NCBI GenBank assembly: GCA_964633825.1
Contig: CAZWHE010000153.1
Span: forward strand, 1-9,508
Length of the DNA stretch: 9,508 nt
Reading direction: 5' to 3'
From: CAZWHE01 sp964633825
Lineage (GTDB): Bacteria > Planctomycetota > B15-G4 > CAYZWU01
Positions 6,881 through 9,508 of the stretch are shown piece by piece. A program made the position numbers and the translations under genes. Every line of letters starts with the position of its first letter. The stretch's first letter is position 1. The notes under the pieces were generated by a model. It made no database searches and was not told the origin of the DNA. It was given only the letters and a program-made list of their open reading frames with translations.

Positions 6881-7761
6881 GGCCCCTCCTCCCCGGCCCG
6901 CCGGGCCGCCTCTGTGAGAGTTCTTTTCGTCAAAACGCCCGAAACCTTTCTCCTGTACCAGGCCTCGGATCTCAGATCGTCGATCGGTTTCACGCCTTTG
7001 GAAGCGGCGTCGGCCGCCGCCTCGAGAGTTTCAGCGGTCAGGGGTTTTCCGATCACGCACCTTTCCGCCGCAGAGAGCCGGAGCGGGACGGGCGCGACGG
7101 ATGCCGCAAAGATCCTGGCCGCCTTTACCGGTCCGCCCGGCTTCTCGAGGGCGACCTGGGACGCCACGCCGGCGATGGTGATCTCGAGCGCGCGCCGCCG
7201 GATCATCTTGTGATAGGCGCCGCCGCTCAATCCCTCGGGCAGGGGGACTCGGATCGCCGTGAGGATCTCGCCCGAATCGAGCACGGTTTCGCCCGGGGCC
7301 TTGATCATGGCATCGAGGGCGACCTCGCGGGAGCCCTTCGCGCTCGTCAGGACGGCTTTCGCTCCGAGAGCCATGAGCGGAGGGGCCGTGTCCGCGCAGG
7401 GGCGGGCGTTGCAGAGGTTGCCGCCCACGGTGGCCGTGTTCCGGATGAGGGGGGCTGCGATCGAACGGGCGCCGTCGGCCAGAACGGGCAGGCGGGACCG
7501 GATCAGTTTCGAACGGCTGAGCATCGTCATCGTCACGAGAGGACCGATGACGACGGAGCCGTCCTTCTCGATGATCCCGGCCAGGCCGGGCACCCGCTGC
7601 AGGGAAACGAGAACACCCGGTTTCTTGAGGCCTTTCTTCATGGCCACGAGGAGATCTGTGCCGCCGGCCAGGACCGCGGCGCTCTCACCCCCGCCGGCCA
7701 GACAATCCAATGCCTCCTCGAGCGTTTCCGGCCGGTGCAGGCGGAATCTGGGCAATGCCAT
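6877..7761 (-). CDS. Xanthine-dehydrogenase-family molybdenum hydroxylase, FAD-binding medium subunit
   Basis: A 294-residue CoxM/HcrB-type subunit that passes electrons from the iron-sulfur clusters to the external acceptor. FAD-binding signatures are AGGTDLL (32-38) and TVGGNLCNARPCADTAPP (111-128), followed by the C-terminal CO-dehydrogenase flavoprotein domain. The 4Fe-4S insertion that marks true 4-hydroxybenzoyl-CoA reductase FAD subunits is absent, since the sequence runs directly through ADTAPPLMALGAKAV. The start is set at ATG 7761 (MALPRFRLHRPETLEEAL), with AGGAG five bases upstream. The frame stays open upstream to 8001, but those codons cross the promoter region and the divergent gene and look non-coding. 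It is the first gene of the operon and ends in an ATGA overlap with the 2Fe-2S gene. Confidence 0.94.
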   Translation of the reverse strand: MALPRFRLHRPETLEEALDCLAGGGESAAVLAGGTDLLVAMKKGLKKPGVLVSLQRVPGLAGIIEKDGSVVIGPLVTMTMLSRSKLIRSRLPVLADGARSIAAPLIRNTATVGGNLCNARPCADTAPPLMALGAKAVLTSAKGSREVALDAMIKAPGETVLDSGEILTAIRVPLPEGLSGGAYHKMIRRRALEITIAGVASQVALEKPGGPVKAARIFAASVAPVPLRLSAAERCVIGKPLTAETLEAAADAASKGVKPIDDLRSEAWYRRKVSGVLTKRTLTEAARRAGEEGP

Positions 7762-7780
7762 GGACACTCCTTCCTTGGTG

Positions 7781-7830
7781 GTCCGATTTGTACGGACGGA
7801 ACCGCGCTTTTTCTTCCGGAAAAAGAGCGG
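7781..7830 (-). promoter_or_regulatory. Two stem-loops in the leader of the molybdenum hydroxylase operon
   Basis: The first (7802-7830) pairs CCGC with GCGG and CTTTTT with AAAAAG around a seven-base loop, with one mismatch. The second (7781-7797) pairs GTCCG with CGGAC around a seven-base loop and lies just ahead of the ribosome site. Both would be in the 5' untranslated RNA if transcription starts near 7866. Neither is followed by a T run. They may be control elements or incidental; I do not recognise a riboswitch class here. Confidence 0.3.
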
Positions 7831-7857
7831 CGCCTGGGATTCGACAGGCCTCCATTT

Positions 7858-7892
7858 TATAATGAGTGGATCTTTATAATGAAGTGGATCTT
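7858..7892. repeat. Tandem duplication of a TATAAT-containing 17/18-bp box in the divergent control region
   Basis: TATAATGAGTGGATCTT (7858-7874) is followed immediately by a second copy with one extra A, TATAATGAAGTGGATCTT (7875-7892). Both lie between the divergent hydroxylase operon and the MocA gene. Each copy gives TATAAT on the plus strand, and with the preceding bases TATAAA on the minus strand. The pair could be duplicated promoter cores or two operator half-sites about one and a half helical turns apart. Confidence 0.8.
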
Positions 7893-7901
7893 TTTGAGCA
7901 A
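7873..7901 (-). promoter_or_regulatory. Candidate promoter for the molybdenum hydroxylase operon
   Basis: On the minus strand TTGCTC (7901-7896) and TATAAA (7878-7873) are separated by exactly 17 bases. The -10 is a five-of-six match and the -35 only three of six, so the site may need an activator. Transcription would start near 7866 and leave a leader of about 105 bases. It overlaps the second copy of the tandem box, and a second TATAAA lies at 7861-7856. Confidence 0.4.
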
Positions 7902-7945
7902 CCCCGCTTCGGGCGGCATTCATCCGGAGCGAGAGAAGGAACACC

Positions 7946-8602
7946 ATGATTTCAGCAGTTGTGCTCGCCGCCGGATTATCCGAACGAATGGGGAAGTTCA
8001 AGCCTCTCCTGCCTTACGGGAAACGGACCGTGATCGAGGAAATCACCTTCAAGATACTCGGGATCGGTCTCGATGAAGTGGTCGTCATCACCGGCCACGA
8101 AGGGGACCTCGTGGCCGATGCTCTCGCCGGCTATCCCGTCCGGATCGTCCACAACTTCGGCTACACCGGAGGGGGGATGCTCTCGTCGATCAAAACCGGG
8201 ATCCGGGCAGTCAGCCTCGGCGGCTCGGGGGACAAGAACGACGCCGGAACGGGACGATCGGACTGCGAAGCCGCCCTTCTCTGCCTCGGGGACCAGCCCT
8301 CGCTGAAGCTCCGGACCATCGAACGGCTCGTCGAGGAGTACGGCAGTCATGAAAAAGGAAAGATCCTCGTTCCGAGCTACAAAAAACAGGGCGGCCATCC
8401 CATCCTCATCCCCGCTTCCTTCTGGAGCCCCATACTCGATCTCCCGCCGGACGGGAATCTGCGGGACATGGTCAGAGATTCCGCCACGCCGGTCCATTAC
8501 GTCGAGACGGACGACGATTCGATTTTGAAGAACATGAACACTCCCGACGAATACGACGAAGAGATCAGGAATCTCGGGACCGGAACGGACGGTGGGGGCT
8601 GA
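7946..8602 (+). CDS. mocA: MobA-like NTP transferase, probable molybdenum cofactor cytidylyltransferase (MocA type)
   Basis: A 218-residue protein of the MobA-like nucleotidyltransferase family. The nucleotide-binding signature LAAGLSERMGKFKPLLPYG lies at residues 7-25, followed by GGMLSSIKTG, LGDQP with metal-binding Asp116, and GGHPILIP (149-156). PDGNLRDMV and the C-terminal MNTPDEYDE also match the MocA/YgfJ branch more than MobA. MocA enzymes transfer CMP from CTP to molybdopterin, making the dinucleotide cofactor used by xanthine-dehydrogenase-family enzymes, and this gene is divergent from such an operon. The position supports a dedicated cofactor-supply role, though specificity (CTP or GTP) is inferred. 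Start ATG at 7946 with AAGGA five to six bases upstream. A Gly/Asp-rich loop around residues 93-108 looks like a lineage-specific insertion. No XdhC/CoxF-type chaperone gene lies beside it in the window. Confidence 0.85.
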   Translation: MISAVVLAAGLSERMGKFKPLLPYGKRTVIEEITFKILGIGLDEVVVITGHEGDLVADALAGYPVRIVHNFGYTGGGMLSSIKTGIRAVSLGGSGDKNDAGTGRSDCEAALLCLGDQPSLKLRTIERLVEEYGSHEKGKILVPSYKKQGGHPILIPASFWSPILDLPPDGNLRDMVRDSATPVHYVETDDDSILKNMNTPDEYDEEIRNLGTGTDGGG

Positions 8603-8643
8603 AGAAAGCCGCCGCACCATTTCTGCGGGAGTCCATCTTTTCG

Positions 8644-8672
8644 TTGACTTGGCTTCTTTTCGCGTGTAAACC
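8644..8672 (+). promoter_or_regulatory. Weak candidate promoter upstream of the SDR gene
   Basis: TTGACT (8644-8649, five of six matches to TTGACA) is followed after 17 bases by TAAACC (8667-8672, three of six). The 165-base gap between the two plus-strand genes leaves room for independent transcription of the dehydrogenase. The poor -10 keeps confidence low. Confidence 0.3.
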
Positions 8673-8697
8673 TTTCTTTTTGCTCGACACCGGAAAA

Positions 8698-8713
8698 CGA
8701 CGGACCGCCGTCG
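8698..8713 (+). repeat. Short inverted repeat in the SDR gene leader
   Basis: CGACGG and CCGTCG (8698-8703 and 8708-8713) form a perfect six-pair stem around a four-base loop. It lies between the weak promoter and the Shine-Dalgarno of the dehydrogenase gene. No T run follows, so it is not a terminator; it could be an operator or a leader hairpin, or chance in GC-rich DNA. Confidence 0.35.
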
Positions 8714-8767
8714 ATCAACAGAATATTCCGCAGGCATATCGAATTCCCGGACAGAGGAGGGATTGAC

Positions 8768-9508
8768 ATGGATCTCGGCTTGGAAGGAAAAGGCGTTATC
8801 GTGACAGGCGGGAGCCGCGGAATCGGCACCGACGTGGCGCTCACCCTGGCGAAGGAAGGATGTCACGTCGCCATCAACTACCGCAAGAGCGACAAGGAAG
8901 CCAAAGAGGTGGTCGAAAAGATCGAGGCGATGGGCCGGAAAGGCCTGGCCGTGAAGGCCGATGTTTCGAGCTTCGCCGACGCCGAGAAGATGGTGGCCGC
9001 CGTTGTGGAGAAATTCGGCCGCCTCGACATCCTCGTGTGCAACGCGGGCATCACCTGGGACGGCGTGATCTGGAAGATGAGCGAGCAGCAGTGGGATTCC
9101 GTCATCAACGTCAATCTCAAGGGTTATTTCAACTACAACCGCGCGGCAGCCCGGGCTTTCATGAAACAAAAGTACGGCAAGATCGTGAACGTCTCGTCCA
9201 TCAACGGCATGCGCGGCAAGTTCGCCCAGGCCAACTACGCGGCTTCCAAGGGGGGCGAGATCGCCATGTCCAAGACCCTGGCCAAGGAGCTGGGGAAGTT
9301 CAACGTGAACGTCAACGTCGTTGCGCCCGGCATGGTCATGACCGAGATCGCCGAGAGCATCCCGCCCGAGTTTCTCAACAAGGCCGTGGACGAGACCGTG
9401 CTCGGCCGGATCGCGGCGCCCGGGGACTGCGCCGACGTGATTGCTTTCCTCTGCTCGGACCGCTCGCGCCATGTGACGGGAGAAGTGATCAAGGTCGACG
9501 GCGGGCAG
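8768..9508 (+). CDS. Short-chain dehydrogenase/reductase, FabG-like, 3' end beyond window
   Basis: A classical SDR with 247 codons visible and no stop. It ends in VDGGQ, which in this family is only a few residues from the C-terminus, so the protein is nearly complete. The Rossmann dinucleotide motif TGGSRGIG spans 13-20, the NAG motif is at 92-94 and the structural Asn at 116 (NVNLKG). The catalytic set is Ser144, Tyr157 and Lys161 (SSINGMRG...NYAASKG). The proline-glycine cofactor/substrate loop APGMVMTE is present. It most resembles 3-oxoacyl-ACP or acetoacetyl-CoA reductases using NAD(P)H, but SDR substrates cannot be read from sequence. Start ATG at 8768 with AGGAGG seven bases upstream, a strong ribosome site. 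It follows the MocA gene by 165 bases; no functional tie to molybdenum metabolism is evident. Confidence 0.92.
   Translation, partial: MDLGLEGKGVIVTGGSRGIGTDVALTLAKEGCHVAINYRKSDKEAKEVVEKIEAMGRKGLAVKADVSSFADAEKMVAAVVEKFGRLDILVCNAGITWDGVIWKMSEQQWDSVINVNLKGYFNYNRAAARAFMKQKYGKIVNVSSINGMRGKFAQANYAASKGGEIAMSKTLAKELGKFNVNVNVVAPGMVMTEIAESIPPEFLNKAVDETVLGRIAAPGDCADVIAFLCSDRSRHVTGEVIKVDGGQ

Noticed and set aside
6877..7761. 4-hydroxybenzoyl-CoA reductase beta subunit (hcrB)
   Set aside because: The 4Fe-4S insertion with its extra cysteines that marks that subunit is not present.
7762..8001. 80-codon N-terminal extension of the FAD subunit to an upstream ATG
   Set aside because: The extension crosses the tandem box, the candidate promoter and the MocA start. 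The ATG at 7761 has a good AGGAG and begins where family members begin.
6874..8076. 400-codon plus-strand open frame across the FAD subunit, the divergent spacer and the start of MocA
   Set aside because: It runs through the control region and into MocA in another frame, with no family motif.
7976..9472. 498-codon minus-strand open frame across MocA and the SDR
   Set aside because: Both plus-strand genes underneath have complete active-site motifs and ribosome sites. The minus frame has neither.

Overview
The window is a gene-dense, GC-rich bacterial chromosome segment with eight protein-coding genes. Two of them run off the window ends. I see no rRNA, tRNA, CRISPR array, transposase or phage gene. 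The organism cannot be named from this sequence. A TPR/DUF1570 metalloprotease, a molybdenum hydroxylase operon and strong G/C-ending codon use fit an environmental bacterium, for example of a Desulfobacterota, Acidobacteriota or Planctomycetota type, but that is a guess.

Layout. Six genes lie on the minus strand, read from right to left. A three-subunit xanthine-dehydrogenase-family molybdenum hydroxylase comes first: FAD subunit (7761-6877), 2Fe-2S subunit (6880-6383) and molybdopterin subunit (6386-3966), joined by two ATGA overlaps. A 188-bp long palindrome (3776-3963) almost exactly fills the gap to the next gene. Then come a membrane-anchored BEM46-type alpha/beta hydrolase (3771-2947), an Mth938-domain protein (2865-2500) and, after its own promoter and a terminator-like leader hairpin, a secreted TPR/DUF1570 zinc metalloprotease that continues past base 1 (2366-<1). 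On the plus strand, a MobA-like/MocA nucleotidyltransferase (7946-8602) is divergent from the hydroxylase operon, and a FabG-like short-chain dehydrogenase (8768->9508) follows it.

How the genes fit together. The molybdenum hydroxylase and the MocA-type cytidylyltransferase form the one clear functional unit. MocA enzymes attach CMP to molybdopterin, giving the dinucleotide cofactor (MCD) that this enzyme family uses. The two transcription units diverge from a 184-bp spacer holding a tandemly duplicated TATAAT-containing box. The subunit order is the FAD-FeS-Mo order of coxMSL, but the form I CO dehydrogenase active-site motif is absent and the FAD subunit lacks the 4Fe-4S insert of 4-hydroxybenzoyl-CoA reductase. 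The substrate is therefore unassigned. The hydrolase, Mth938 protein, protease and SDR have no evident shared pathway.

I found no convincing new multi-gene system. The most unusual item is the 188-bp nested palindrome between the molybdopterin subunit and the hydrolase. It looks like a MITE-like or structured-RNA element with an internal bidirectional terminator-like core. Next are the promoter-then-terminator order ahead of the protease gene and the duplicated box in the divergent control region.
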